Positions 1 through 9,700 of a stretch of 64,000 nucleotides of DNA are shown in pieces. The translations under genes were made by a program, and so were the position numbers. Each line of letters starts with the position of its first letter. Positions within the stretch are counted from its first letter, which is position 1. Under the pieces are notes generated by a model that did no database searches, was not told the origin of the DNA, and saw nothing but the letters and a program-made list of their open reading frames with translations. The DNA is taken from the NCBI RefSeq assembly GCF_000179235.2, contig NZ_CP039373.1:496032-560031 (forward strand). Reading direction: 5' to 3'. Origin of the DNA: Synechococcus sp. CB0101 (GTDB taxonomy: Bacteria; Cyanobacteriota; Cyanobacteriia; PCC-6307; Cyanobiaceae).

Positions 1-214
<214 letters not shown>

Positions 215-313
215 CTATGGAGCGGCATCCGCTCGGGCGGTCATCCGGCCAGCCCGCGTCCTGCAAGGGTTTCTAGAGTTCGACCAGGATCCAGTTCTCC
301 GAGCTCGTCGCCC

Positions 314-796
314 ATGGCCCTCAACGCCGACGCCAAGAAAACCCTGCTGCGCAAGATCCCCCATGGGGTGTTCATCTGCGGTGTGGCTGAAGGCGATGAG
401 GTGAACGGTTTCACCGCCAGCTGGGTGACGCAGGGCTCCTTTGAGCCTCCCTTGGTGGTGATGGCTGTGCGCGCCGACAGCACCAGCAACGGCATGATCC
501 AGCGCACCGGCCGCTTCTCACTGAACGTGCTGGCGGCCGACCAGAAGGATCTGGCGGCGGTGTTCTTCAAGCCCCAGAAGGGCGTGGGTGGTCGTTTTGA
601 TGCCGCCCCCTATCAATTGGGCGAGCTGGGCCTGCCGGTGCTGAATGACGCCCTCGGTGCCGTGGAGTGCGAGCTGGTGGGGCAAGTGGCCCACGGCGAT
701 CACACCGTGTTTGTAGGTGAGGTGAAAAGTGCTGTGCTGCATCGCGATGAGGCAGCCCTCGAGCTGAGCAGCACCGGCTGGCAGTACGGCGGCTGA
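314..796 (+). CDS. Flavin reductase family protein
   Basis: A 160-residue protein of the flavin reductase-like, FMN-binding split-barrel family. It begins [20 protein letters not shown] and contains [20 protein letters not shown], the typical flavin-binding stretch of these proteins, followed by [13 protein letters not shown]. In cyanobacteria stand-alone members of this size resemble the C-terminal domain of flavodiiron proteins, so an NAD(P)H:flavin reductase role is likely but the substrate is not shown. I chose the ATG at 314 because the family domain starts right after it; the open frame runs further upstream, but that part overlaps coaD in antisense and looks unlike protein. uvrC follows 10 bp downstream on the same strand. 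Confidence 0.85.
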   Translation: MALNADAKKTLLRKIPHGVFICGVAEGDEVNGFTASWVTQGSFEPPLVVMAVRADSTSNGMIQRTGRFSLNVLAADQKDLAAVFFKPQKGVGGRFDAAPYQLGELGLPVLNDALGAVECELVGQVAHGDHTVFVGEVKSAVLHRDEAALELSSTGWQYGG

Positions 797-806
797 GTCG
801 CGCCGC

Positions 807-2807
807 TTGAGCACGATCCAGCCACTCCTTCAAGACCCGCCTCGGCTGAAGGCGCGCCTGAAGGAGGTGCCCGCCGAGCCGGGTTGCTATCTGATGCGCG
901 ACGCAGAGGACCGCATCCTCTACATCGGCAAAGCGAAGGTGCTGCGCAATCGCGTGCGCAGCTACTTCCAGAGCGGTAGTGGTCACGGCCACTCGCCGCG
1001 CATTGCCTTGATGGTGCGGCAGGTCTGCGAGATCGAGTTCATCGTCACCGACAGCGAGGCGGAAGCGCTCGCCCTCGAGGCGAATCTGATCAAGAACCAT
1101 CAACCGCACTTCAACGTGCTGCTGAAGGACGACAAGAAATATCCCTATCTCTGCATCACCTGGAGCGAGGCCTATCCCCGCATCTTCATCACGCGGCGGC
1201 GGCGCTTTCGTTCCCCATTGGATCGGTTCTACGGCCCCTATGTGGATGTGGGCCTGTTGCGCCGCACCCTCGGCCTGGTGAAACGGGTGTTCCCGCTGCG
1301 GCAGCGACCGCAGCCATTGCATAAAGACCGCACCTGCCTCAATTACGACATCGGGCGCTGCCCAGGGGTCTGCCAGGAAAAAATCAGCTCGGAGGACTAC
1401 CACCGCACCCTGCGCCAGGTGGCGATGGTGTTCCAAGGGCGCAATGAGGAGTTGCTGCAGCTGCTGCAGGAGCAGATGGAGCGCTATGCCGAGCGGCTTG
1501 ATTTCGAAAGTGCCGCGCGGGTGCGCGATCAGCTGCAGGGGATCGACACCCTCACGGCCGATCAAAAGATGAGCCTGGGCGACAGCTCGGTGAGCCGGGA
1601 TGTGCTTGCCCTGGCGGCGGATGAACGGGTGGCCGCCGTGCAGCTGTTCCAGATGCGTGCGGGCAAGCTCGTGGGTCGTCTGGGCTTCACCGCTGATGCC
1701 ATCGGTCTGCCCACCGAGGAGGAGCGACCTGAGGCGTTGGGGCGGATCCTGCAGACCGTGATTGAGGAGCATTACAGCCAGGTGGAGCCGGTGGAGATTC
1801 CGCCGGAGCTGTTGCTTCAGGTGCCCTTACCGCAACAGGAGCTGATCGAGGAGTGGCTGACCGAATTGCGCGGTCGCAAGGTGCGCCTCGCCGTGCCGCA
1901 GCGCTCCCAGAAGGCTGACCTGATCGAACTGGTCACCCGCAACGCCGCCTATGAACTGGAGCGGGCCCGCCGCGCCAGCGAGCAGAACCTGCTGGCAACA
2001 GAGGATTTGGCCCAATTGCTGGAGCTGCCGACTCCACCGCGGCGGATCGAGGGCTACGACATCAGCCACATCCAGGGGAGCGATGCGGTGGCCTCTCAGG
2101 TGGTGTTCATCGATGGCCTGCCGGCCAAACAGCACTACCGCAAATACAAGATCCAGAGCAGCTCGATCCGCGCGGGCCACTCCGACGACTTCATGGCCAT
2201 GGCTGAAATCATGCGGCGCCGTTTTCGCCGCTGGGCCCAGGCCAAAGCAGAGGGTGCAGATCTCCGTGAGCTGCGCCGTGCTGCAGGGACGGCGCTGCAC
2301 ACCGGCGGGCTCAACGATTGGCCCGATGTGGTGATGATCGACGGCGGCAAGGGCCAGCTCTCGGCCGTGATGGAAGCGTTGCGGGAGCTGAACCTCGATG
2401 AAGAGCTGGTGGTGTGTTCCCTCGCCAAGCAGCGCGAGGAGGTGTTTGTTCCGGGCGCCAAACAACCGCTGGAGAGCGAGCCGGACCAACTCGGCGTGCA
2501 GCTCTTGTGCCGCCTACGGGATGAAGCCCACCGCTTTGCGGTGAGCTTCCACCGCCAGCAACGGGGTGAACGAATGAAGCGCTCCCGTCTCTCGGATATT
2601 CCCGGCCTGGGCCCGAAGCGAATCAAGGAGCTCCTGGCCCACTTCCGCTCCATCGATGCCATCCAGCTGGCCAGTGTGGAGAGCCTGGCTGCCGCCCCTG
2701 GGATGGGCCCCGGTTTGGCCCGCGTGGTTTGGGATTACTTCCATCCCCAGGACCTACCGGCTCCAGCTGAGCAGGAGAATGAACAACCGTTGGAGCTGGC
2801 TGGTTGA
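807..2807 (+). CDS. uvrC: Excinuclease ABC subunit C
   Basis: UvrC makes both incisions around UvrAB-marked DNA lesions in nucleotide excision repair. The 666-residue protein has the expected order: an N-terminal GIY-YIG nuclease (PGCYLMRD...[18 protein letters not shown]), a UvrB-binding UVR motif near residue 210 ([15 protein letters not shown]), the RNase H-like endonuclease domain ([22 protein letters not shown]) and a C-terminal tandem helix-hairpin-helix ([30 protein letters not shown]). Start is a TTG at 807, the only good start ahead of the GIY-YIG domain. The next gene overlaps its stop codon, so the two are probably translated together; a photolyase gene follows, giving a short DNA repair cluster. 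Confidence 0.97.
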   Translation: MSTIQPLLQDPPRLKARLKEVPAEPGCYLMRDAEDRILYIGKAKVLRNRVRSYFQSGSGHGHSPRIALMVRQVCEIEFIVTDSEAEALALEANLIKNHQPHFNVLLKDDKKYPYLCITWSEAYPRIFITRRRRFRSPLDRFYGPYVDVGLLRRTLGLVKRVFPLRQRPQPLHKDRTCLNYDIGRCPGVCQEKISSEDYHRTLRQVAMVFQGRNEELLQLLQEQMERYAERLDFESAARVRDQLQGIDTLTADQKMSLGDSSVSRDVLALAADERVAAVQLFQMRAGKLVGRLGFTADAIGLPTEEERPEALGRILQTVIEEHYSQVEPVEIPPELLLQVPLPQQELIEEWLTELRGRKVRLAVPQRSQKADLIELVTRNAAYELERARRASEQNLLATEDLAQLLELPTPPRRIEGYDISHIQGSDAVASQVVFIDGLPAKQHYRKYKIQSSSIRAGHSDDFMAMAEIMRRRFRRWAQAKAEGADLRELRRAAGTALHTGGLNDWPDVVMIDGGKGQLSAVMEALRELNLDEELVVCSLAKQREEVFVPGAKQPLESEPDQLGVQLLCRLRDEAHRFAVSFHRQQRGERMKRSRLSDIPGLGPKRIKELLAHFRSIDAIQLASVESLAAAPGMGPGLARVVWDYFHPQDLPAPAEQENEQPLELAG

Positions 2808-3115
2808 AGGGAATCCGCTCCCGCGTGTGTGCAGTGGTCTTGCTGCTGCTGATGGCTCTGGGGAGCTGGCCCGCGCTCGCCGTTGCCGCGCCGGGGTTGT
2901 GCGTGGGCCCGATCTGCGGTGATGAGATCACCCGCAGCGCCAAGCATCATTTCCAGCTGCGCATGCGCGTGAGCGATCAGCAGGGGCATCGCGAACGGCT
3001 CACCGTGGATTGCCGCACCGGCGGTCTCAGCCCTGCCGCTGGTCTGGTGGAGCGTGGCTACGCCGCCGCCGTGGCCCGCAAGGCATGCCGCCTGGCGGGA
3101 GAAGCACCGGCATGA
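2804..3115 (+). CDS. Small secreted hypothetical protein
   Basis: A 103-residue protein with a clear signal peptide: basic MKGIRSR, then a hydrophobic run [15 protein letters not shown] and a probable cleavage after an Ala-rich ALAVAA. The mature part is short and carries four cysteines ([17 protein letters not shown] and RKACRL), which suggests disulfides in the periplasm or lumen. I do not recognise a family. The TTG start at 2804 overlaps the uvrC stop and has GGAG 8 bases upstream; its own stop overlaps the ATG of the photolyase gene (ATGA at 3112-3115), so translational coupling within one operon is likely. Confidence 0.65.
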   Translation: MKGIRSRVCAVVLLLLMALGSWPALAVAAPGLCVGPICGDEITRSAKHHFQLRMRVSDQQGHRERLTVDCRTGGLSPAAGLVERGYAAAVARKACRLAGEAPA

Positions 3116-4662
3116 GTGTTGGGATCTGGGTGCTGGGTGATCAACTCAACAGCGCCCAGGCAGCGCTGGCTGGTTGTGACCCCAGCACCGCCCGCGTGCT
3201 CCTGGTGGAGAGCACCTCGGTGTTGGAACGGCGCGCTTATCACCGCCAGAAATTGGTATTGGTGTGGAGTGCCATGCGCCACTTCGCCGCGGAGCTCCGC
3301 GAGCTCGGCTGGCAAGTGGATCTCCTCGAAACGGATCGTTTCAGCACAGCCGTCGCTGCTTGGGTTGCTGAGCACGGGATCACGCTGCTCCAGGTGATGG
3401 AGCCCGCTGACCGGGGCTTCCGCCAGGCGATTGATGCACTGGATCTTCCGATTCCCGTGCAGTGGATCGAGAGCAATGCCTTTCTCTGGAGCCGTGAAGC
3501 CTTTGCCGCCTGGGCTGAGGGCTACAAACAGCTACGCCTGGAGTTTTTCTATCGGGAGGGCCGCCGCCGCTTCGGCGTGCTGATGGAGGGGGAGGGCAAA
3601 GCGGCTCAACCCCTGGGCGGGCAATGGAATTTTGATGCCGATAACCGCAAGGCCCCGCCGAAGGGTCTGCAGGGCCCGGCGCCCCTGTGGTTTGAACCCG
3701 ATGGGATCACCCAGGCGGTGATCGACAAGGTGGAGCAGCTCGATCAGCAGCGTCGAGAGGCCGGCCTTGCCCCACTCCCTGGGGATCTAGAGCCGTTCGG
3801 TTGGGCGGTGACGCGCCAGCAGGCTCTGGCCGTGCTCGAGCACTTCATTGCCACACGTCTGGCGGGTTTTGGGCCGTACCAAGACGCCATGGTGAGCGGT
3901 GAGCCCACCCTCTGGCATGCGCTGCTCTCCCCGTACCTCAACCTCGGCCTGCTGCATCCGCTTGAGGTGATTCGCCGTTTGGAGCAGGCGGGGCTGGAGC
4001 AGCAGGTGCCCCTGGCTGGACTGGAAGGTGTGATCCGGCAAATCCTCGGGTGGCGCGAATACACCCATGGCCTCTACCACTGGTTCGGCAGCGACTACCC
4101 CAGGCTGAATCACTTCCACGCGGCTGTGCCGTTGCCGGTCTGGTTTGACCAGCTGGGCGGAAGTGGCTTGCGCTGCCTCGACACCGTTTTCACTGAGCTG
4201 CGGCGATCGGGTTATGCCCACCACATTCAGCGGTTAATGGTGCTGGCCAATTACGGCCTGATCGCAGGTCTGGATCCCCAGGCCCTCACCGCCTGGTTCC
4301 ATCGCATGTTCATCGATGGCCATGACTGGGTGATGCAGACCAACGTGATTGGCATGGGGCTGTTTGCCGATGGCGGCCGTCTGGCCAGCAAGCCCTATGC
4401 CGCCAGTGGCAACTACATCAAGCGGATGAGCACGTACTGCCAGGGCTGCCGTTACGACGTGAAGCAGCGGCATGGTGCGAAGGCCTGTCCGTTCAACAGT
4501 CTCTACTGGGACTTCCTGGATCGCAATCGGGAGGAGTTGCGCCGGAATCCACGCATGGCGCTGGTGATGAAGCAACTGGAGAAGTTGCCGGATGCAGAGC
4601 TGGAGCTGATTCGAGCCGCGGCTGAACAGCACCGCAGCGCAATGGTTACAACAGCTGCTTGA
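3112..4662 (+). CDS. Fe-S cluster photolyase/cryptochrome-like protein
   Basis: A 516-residue member of the deoxyribodipyrimidine photolyase-related (DPRP) family, the bacterial FeS-BCP/(6-4) photolyase clade. The N-terminal Rossmann part starts WVLGDQLNSAQAAL. The C-terminal FAD-binding domain contains GWREYTHGLYHWFG, HHIQRLMVLANYGLIAGLDP and DWVMQTNVIGMG. Cysteines at about residues 353, 443, 446 and 459 (RCLDT, YCQGC, KACPF) match the four [4Fe-4S] ligands known in PhrB by order and spacing. The expected activity is light-driven repair of UV photoproducts, most likely (6-4) lesions; the lesion type is inference. The start is the ATG at 3112, overlapping the previous stop, rather than the longer upstream reading. 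It sits downstream of uvrC. Confidence 0.92.
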   Translation: MSVGIWVLGDQLNSAQAALAGCDPSTARVLLVESTSVLERRAYHRQKLVLVWSAMRHFAAELRELGWQVDLLETDRFSTAVAAWVAEHGITLLQVMEPADRGFRQAIDALDLPIPVQWIESNAFLWSREAFAAWAEGYKQLRLEFFYREGRRRFGVLMEGEGKAAQPLGGQWNFDADNRKAPPKGLQGPAPLWFEPDGITQAVIDKVEQLDQQRREAGLAPLPGDLEPFGWAVTRQQALAVLEHFIATRLAGFGPYQDAMVSGEPTLWHALLSPYLNLGLLHPLEVIRRLEQAGLEQQVPLAGLEGVIRQILGWREYTHGLYHWFGSDYPRLNHFHAAVPLPVWFDQLGGSGLRCLDTVFTELRRSGYAHHIQRLMVLANYGLIAGLDPQALTAWFHRMFIDGHDWVMQTNVIGMGLFADGGRLASKPYAASGNYIKRMSTYCQGCRYDVKQRHGAKACPFNSLYWDFLDRNREELRRNPRMALVMKQLEKLPDAELELIRAAAEQHRSAMVTTAA

Positions 4663-4710
4663 CAGGGGCGGCCCTGCAGCGGATCCTGGGCTCCCACCAG
4701 ATATGGGTCC

Positions 4711-4944
4711 ATGACCGAGCGCTCCACCACCACTAGTGCAAGTCAGGTGGAGCTGCATGCCCTGGATGTGGAGCTGCCGGTGGACCTAGCGCAGGCCGTT
4801 GAGGGCTATGTCGCCCAGCGGCCGGGCCTTGATCCAGCCCGTCTACTGCAGACCGCGCTGGCCCAGTTTTTGGTGCAACAGGGTGGTGCCCGGCCAGAAG
4901 TGCGCGAGCTCTACCTTGATGGCCTGTTTGGCACCGGTTTGTGA
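4711..4944 (+). CDS. DUF2811 family small protein
   Basis: A 77-residue soluble protein. The C-terminal block LLQTALAQFLVQQGG...VRELYLDGLFG matches the DUF2811 pattern, and a second protein in this window (56511-56744, minus strand) shares the same layout, ending VRHYLDGLF. The family is found in cyanobacteria and has no established function. The first 15 residues are Ser/Thr-rich and probably flexible. The stop codon overlaps the GTG start of hemJ, so it is probably co-translated with hemJ. Confidence 0.75.
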   Translation: MTERSTTTSASQVELHALDVELPVDLAQAVEGYVAQRPGLDPARLLQTALAQFLVQQGGARPEVRELYLDGLFGTGL

Positions 4945-5534
4945 TCGCACCCCTGGCCGCCCTTCCGCCTGAGGCCTACCTCTGGTTCAAAACCCTCCAC
5001 ATCGTCGGGGTGGTGGTTTGGTTCGCCGGTCTCTTTTATTTGGTGCGCCTGTTCATCTATCACCGCGAAGCCGAGGAGCTGGAACCGGCGCTGCGGGAGC
5101 CCTTCCAGGCCCAGTACGGCCTGATGGAGAAGCGGCTGGCCAACATCATCACGACCCCCGGCATGGTGGTGGCCGTGACCATGGCGGTGGGTCTGCTGGT
5201 GAGCAATCCCGCCTGGCTGCAGCAGGGTTGGATGCACGCCAAGCTGGCCTTTGTGGCAGCGCTCTTGGCGTATCACGTTTTTTGCTACCGCCTGATGGGG
5301 CAGCTGCAGAAGGGTGCCTGCACCTGGAGCCCGAAACAGCTGCGCGCCTTGAACGAGCTGCCCACGCTGCTGCTGGTGATTGTGGTGATGTTGGTGGTCT
5401 TCAAAAACCAGTTCCCCACCGGAGCGGCCACCTGGTTCATCGTGGCCTTGGTGGTGTTCATGGCCGCCTCGATTCAGTTCTATGCCCGCTGGCGCCGCTT
5501 GCGCGCTGAGCGGGAAGCCGCCAGCGCTGTCTGA
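4941..5534 (+). CDS. hemJ: Protoporphyrinogen IX oxidase HemJ
   Basis: HemJ (UPF0093/CopD-like membrane family) oxidises protoporphyrinogen IX to protoporphyrin IX, the branch-point precursor of heme and chlorophyll, and is the usual form in cyanobacteria. The 197-residue protein has about four to five membrane helices. Family marks are AYLWFKTLHIVGVVVWFAG with the conserved His in helix 1, LVRLFIYHREA, and MEKRLANIITTPGMVVAV. Start is the GTG at 4941, overlapping the previous stop (GTGA). The PHP gene begins five bases after its stop. A short basic, Arg-rich tail closes the protein. Confidence 0.93.
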   Translation: MIAPLAALPPEAYLWFKTLHIVGVVVWFAGLFYLVRLFIYHREAEELEPALREPFQAQYGLMEKRLANIITTPGMVVAVTMAVGLLVSNPAWLQQGWMHAKLAFVAALLAYHVFCYRLMGQLQKGACTWSPKQLRALNELPTLLLVIVVMLVVFKNQFPTGAATWFIVALVVFMAASIQFYARWRRLRAEREAASAV

Positions 5535-5538
5535 GCCC

Positions 5539-6189
5539 ATGGCCCTCCACCCGCTGCAACCGGTGCTCGAGCAGGTGGATGCCAACAGCTGCCCAGGCCG
5601 CCTCAATTTCCACTGCCACACGATCCACAGTGACGGCAGCCTGCGCCCGGAACAGCTGGGCCAACAGGCTCTGGCGATCGGCCTCGAGCATTTGGCCGTG
5701 ACGGACCACCACAGCACGGCAGCCTTTGCACCTCTGCAGAGCTGGTTGCAGCAGCAGGCAGATCAAGGCGAGGCCGTGCCGACGTTGTGGTCGGGGGTCG
5801 AGATCAGCTGCCTGCTGGAGAGCTGTCTCGTGCATGTGTTGGCTCTTGGCTTTACGCCTGGCGATCCGGCCCTGGAGCCCTACCGCCAAGGCCAGGCTCC
5901 CGTTGGGGAGGCGCTGCAGGCGTCCACGGTGGTGCGGCGCATCCATGACGCGGGTGGGCTGGCCCTGTTGGCCCACCCCGGGCGTTATCGCCTCAGCTTT
6001 CAGCGCTTGATTCCAGCTGCGGCAGCCCTTGGCTTTGATGGCGCTGAGGCCTACTACGACTACGCCATGCAGCCGCAATGGCAGCCCACGCCGCATGTGT
6101 GCGAGGCGATTGCACGGCTGCTCGACAAACACGCACTTCTGCGAAGTTGCGGGACCGATACCCATGGCCTGGAGCTCAGTGGCCGCTAG
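5539..6189 (+). CDS. PHP domain metal-dependent phosphoesterase
   Basis: A 216-residue PHP-domain protein. Metal-ligand motifs are visible in order: FHCHTIHSDGS near residue 25, VTDHHST near residue 55, GVEISC near residue 88, LLAHPGRY near residue 146 and CGTDTHG near the C-terminus. The family includes RNase AM/YciV-type 5'-nucleotidases, which act on short RNAs or nucleotides such as pAp; the substrate here is inferred only by family. Start is the ATG at 5539, four bases after the hemJ stop. The following gene starts 26 bp downstream on the same strand. Confidence 0.88.
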   Translation: MALHPLQPVLEQVDANSCPGRLNFHCHTIHSDGSLRPEQLGQQALAIGLEHLAVTDHHSTAAFAPLQSWLQQQADQGEAVPTLWSGVEISCLLESCLVHVLALGFTPGDPALEPYRQGQAPVGEALQASTVVRRIHDAGGLALLAHPGRYRLSFQRLIPAAAALGFDGAEAYYDYAMQPQWQPTPHVCEAIARLLDKHALLRSCGTDTHGLELSGR

Positions 6190-6215
6190 GGTTCCCGCAG
6201 CATTCATCCCTGCCG

Positions 6216-6731
6216 ATGGGCCTGTTTGATCGTCTGCTCGGTGGCAACAAGTCGGTGAGCGTCAGCGGCGAGGCCAAGCCCGCCAAGAAAGAGGAAGCCT
6301 TCTTCCTCGATGCCGACGCCTCCAGCAGCATGGGCGACGTGAACTTCATGCGCCGCTCCAACACCATTCGCCACACCTTCCCGGGCACAGCCAGCAGCCC
6401 CGGAGACAAGGAGCTCGTGGAGGAAGTGGCCTCGATGGAGATGCGCCGCGAAATGGCCACCCCAGGCCTTGGCGGTGTGGAAGAGAAGCAGGAGGAGATC
6501 AATCTCACCGGTGGCATTCCCAAGCCGGTGAAGAAGACCTTCGCCGAGCAAATGAGCCGCGCCGAGCTCGACCAGCGCATGAAGGGCTCGGCCGTTGGTG
6601 TGAACACCCCTGGCCAGGCCAACCCCAAGCTGCAGGCCCCCGCAGAAGCGCAGCCTCAAATCGCCACGCAGCAGCAAGACAGCAAGCCGGGCGACATCGG
6701 CGCCTTCAAGGGCTGGGTGAAGGATCTCTGA
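6216..6731 (+). CDS. Conserved picocyanobacterial protein of unknown function
   Basis: A 171-residue hydrophilic protein beginning MGLFDRLLGGNKSVSV. It is Lys/Glu/Ser rich with little predicted secondary structure, has no membrane segment, and keeps a patterned core (FFLDADASSSMGDVNFMRRS, then IRHTFPG) plus the C-terminal GAFKGWVKDL. This looks like a protein known to me from Synechococcus and Prochlorococcus genomes without an assigned role. It ends 17 bp before the convergent cobN stop. I took the ATG at 6216 because the upstream extension overlaps the PHP gene in another frame. Confidence 0.75.
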   Translation: MGLFDRLLGGNKSVSVSGEAKPAKKEEAFFLDADASSSMGDVNFMRRSNTIRHTFPGTASSPGDKELVEEVASMEMRREMATPGLGGVEEKQEEINLTGGIPKPVKKTFAEQMSRAELDQRMKGSAVGVNTPGQANPKLQAPAEAQPQIATQQQDSKPGDIGAFKGWVKDL

Positions 6732-6748
6732 TCCACAACGGTGGAGGC

Positions 6749-9700
6749 TCAGCCCTCCACCAACGTTTCGGCCTCAAGCACCAGCTGGCGCAGCCGCTCC
6801 AGCTGGTTTTTTTGTGCGCCCTCCCACAGGCCACGGTGGTGGGCCTCCAGCAGCCGCTCCGCCATATCCCGAAGCGCCCAGGGGTTATCGCGTTTGAGGA
6901 AGGCGAGCACGCCATCGTCGTTGAGCCACTGGTCACTGATCGCGCCGTAGCTCCAGTCGGGCACACGGTCGGTGCTGGCGTCGTAGGCAAACAGGTAATC
7001 GAGGCTGGCAGCCATCTCGAAGCCGCCCTTGTAGCCGTGCTGCTGCATCCCTTCAATCCAGCGCGGGTTGAGCACCCGTGAGCGCAGCACCTTGTCGAAT
7101 TCCCGTTCAAGCCGATGCACCCGTGGCCGCTGCTGGCGGGAGTGGTCGCCAAACCACAATTGCGGTGCGCGTCCCGACACCGCCTCCACGGCAGCAGCCA
7201 GACCCCCCTGGAACTGGTAGTAGTCATCGGAATCGAACAGGTCGTGCTCGCGGTTGTCCTGGTTGTGCAGCACCACCTGCACACCCTTGAGGCGCTGTTC
7301 GAAGCCCTGCCGATCCGCCTGGATCGCAAGCCGGCCACCGTTACCTTCGCTGCCCCCCAGGCCTTCGTAGCGCCAACTGCTCCAGTTGAGATAAGCGGCC
7401 GCCAGGTCACTCCGCTCCTCCCACTCGCCGCTGTCGATCAACCCTTGCAATCCAGCGCCATAGGCCCCAGGCGCCGAGCCGTAGACGCGCCAGGCATGGC
7501 CATCACGGCGTGCTGCCGCCGCCAGCGGATTGTCTGCCTCGGGCTCCTCAGCAGCAGCGACCAATGCCGTGGCCCGGTTCACCCAGGCCACTAGTTGCGG
7601 AAAGGCATCCCGGAACAGGCCGGAAATGCGCAGGGTCACATCCACCCGCGGACGGCCCAGCTCCCGCAGTGGAATCAGCTCGAGATCCACCAGCCGGCGG
7701 CTCGGACCATCCCAGACCGGGCGCACCCCAAGCAGCGCCAACGCCTGGGCAATATCTTCACCGCCATTGCGCATGGTGCTGGTGCCCCACACCGACAGAG
7801 CGAGCTGCAGGAGCGGCTCACCCTCCTGCATCAGGTGTTGATCGAGCAGCAGCTCTGCGCTGCGGCGGCCGAGATCCCAGGCAGCCTCCGTCGGCAGGGC
7901 CCGCAAATCCACGCTGTAGAAGTTCCGGCCGGTGGGCAAGAGGTCGGGCCGGCCGCGGGTGGGAGCCCCCGAAGGCCCCGCTGCGATTCGGCCTCCGGCA
8001 ATGGCAGTCAAGAAGGCCTGCCGCTCGGCTGTTCCGCACTGCAAGAGATCAGGCACCAGACCTGATGCCAGGCGTTGCAACACGGCACTGGTGTGTTGCG
8101 CCGATTTGGGAGTCCCCTCGCCTCCACTGAGCAACGCCGTGCAGTGGTCGGCAGCGATGGCTTCCAGCCAGGCCACGGCATCGCCCACCAACCGCGGCTG
8201 GGGGAGTCCGAATTCAACCAGGCGCTGCTGGTCGGCAGCGCTGAGTGCCTGCTCTTCCGGATCCGACCAAGGGTCGAGCTCCAGCTGCAGATCGCGGGCC
8301 AGCGCTTGGGTGAGGCCGAGCCCCTGCTGTTGCGGAGGGCGAGCGAGACAGGCGAGCAGCTCCGCCAGGGCGGGCTCCGCAGGCAGGCTGCCAAAGCGGT
8401 GCAGGCCGGTGCGCACTTGCGCTTCTTTGAGCTCGCACAGGTAACCATCGGCCGCATCCAGGGGATCGCCGTTGGCAGCCGCACCGAGGAGATCGGGCAA
8501 CTGCAGCTCCGCCAAGCGCTCCAGCACGGTGGCCCGCAACTGATCACTGCGGGCGCTACCGAGTTGCACCGCCTCCCAGTACTCATCGATCAATGCCTCC
8601 AGCTCCCGCAAATCGCCGTGGAGGCCGGCGCGGCCCAGTGGCGGTGTGAGGTGGTCCAGGATCACAGCCTGGGCCCGGCGTTTGGCCTGTGATCCCTCAC
8701 CGGGATCATTCACGATGAAGGGATAGATGTGGGGCATGGGCCCCAGCGCCCACTCGGGATAACAGCTGCTCGAGAGCCCCAGACCCTTGCCGGGCAGCCA
8801 TTCGAGATTGCCGTGTTTGCCCACATGGCAGATCAGCTGCACGCCGGCCTCCTGGCGCAGCCAGAGGTATTGGGCCAGGTAGTGGTGCGGTGGTGGCAGA
8901 TCCGGGCAGTGGTAGCTGAGGCTCGGATCGCGGTCGTAGCCACGTTCGGGTTGGATCAGCAGCGTGACGTGGCCAAAACGCAACGCCTGGATGGGAAAGC
9001 CAGCTGGTTCCAGCTGCGGATCATCGGCAGGGGGACCCCAGCGTTGCTCAAGCCGCTCACGGCCTTCGGCGGGCAGCTGGCCATACCAGGCCTCGTAGCT
9101 GGCCAAGGAAAGGTGAGCGCTGGCTGGCCGGTGCAGGCTCTCCGGATCGTTGCTGCGGCCGGCCAGAAGAAGCTGGATCAGCGCGTCGCCATCGCCAGGC
9201 AACGGTTGATCCCCAAGGCTGTAACCCGCCTCAGCCAACCAATGGAGCATGGCTGCGGTACTGGCTGGCGTATCGAGCCCCACGCCATTCGCGAGCCGGC
9301 TGTTGCGGGTGGGGTAGTTCGCCAGCACCAGGGCCAACCGCCGCTCCGCTGCAGAGGTATGGCGCAACTGACACCAACGCCCCACCAGCTCTGCCACCCA
9401 GGCCAGGCGTTCTGGCTGTGGTTGATAGCGAGGCAGCGCTGTGGCCAAGCGCGCATCAGCCGTTGCAACCTCCTTGAACGCTCCCACCCGGGTGGTGATG
9501 CGGCCGTCGAGTTCCGGAAGGGCGATCTGAAGGGTGAGATCCAGAGGGGCCAGCCCCACGCTGCTCTCACGCCAGCTGGATTCGTTCTGGGTGCTGCAGA
9601 GAAGCTGCAGCACCGGCACCGCCAGCTGATCCCAGAGCGGAGCCCCCAGCCCCGCTTCACTCATCTGCACCGAAGCGAATGACGTGGTGCACAGCACTGC

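Noticed and set aside
567-1772. 401-codon minus-strand frame across uvrC
   Set aside because: Antisense shadow of a clearly identified uvrC; Gln/His/Arg-rich composition with no domain.
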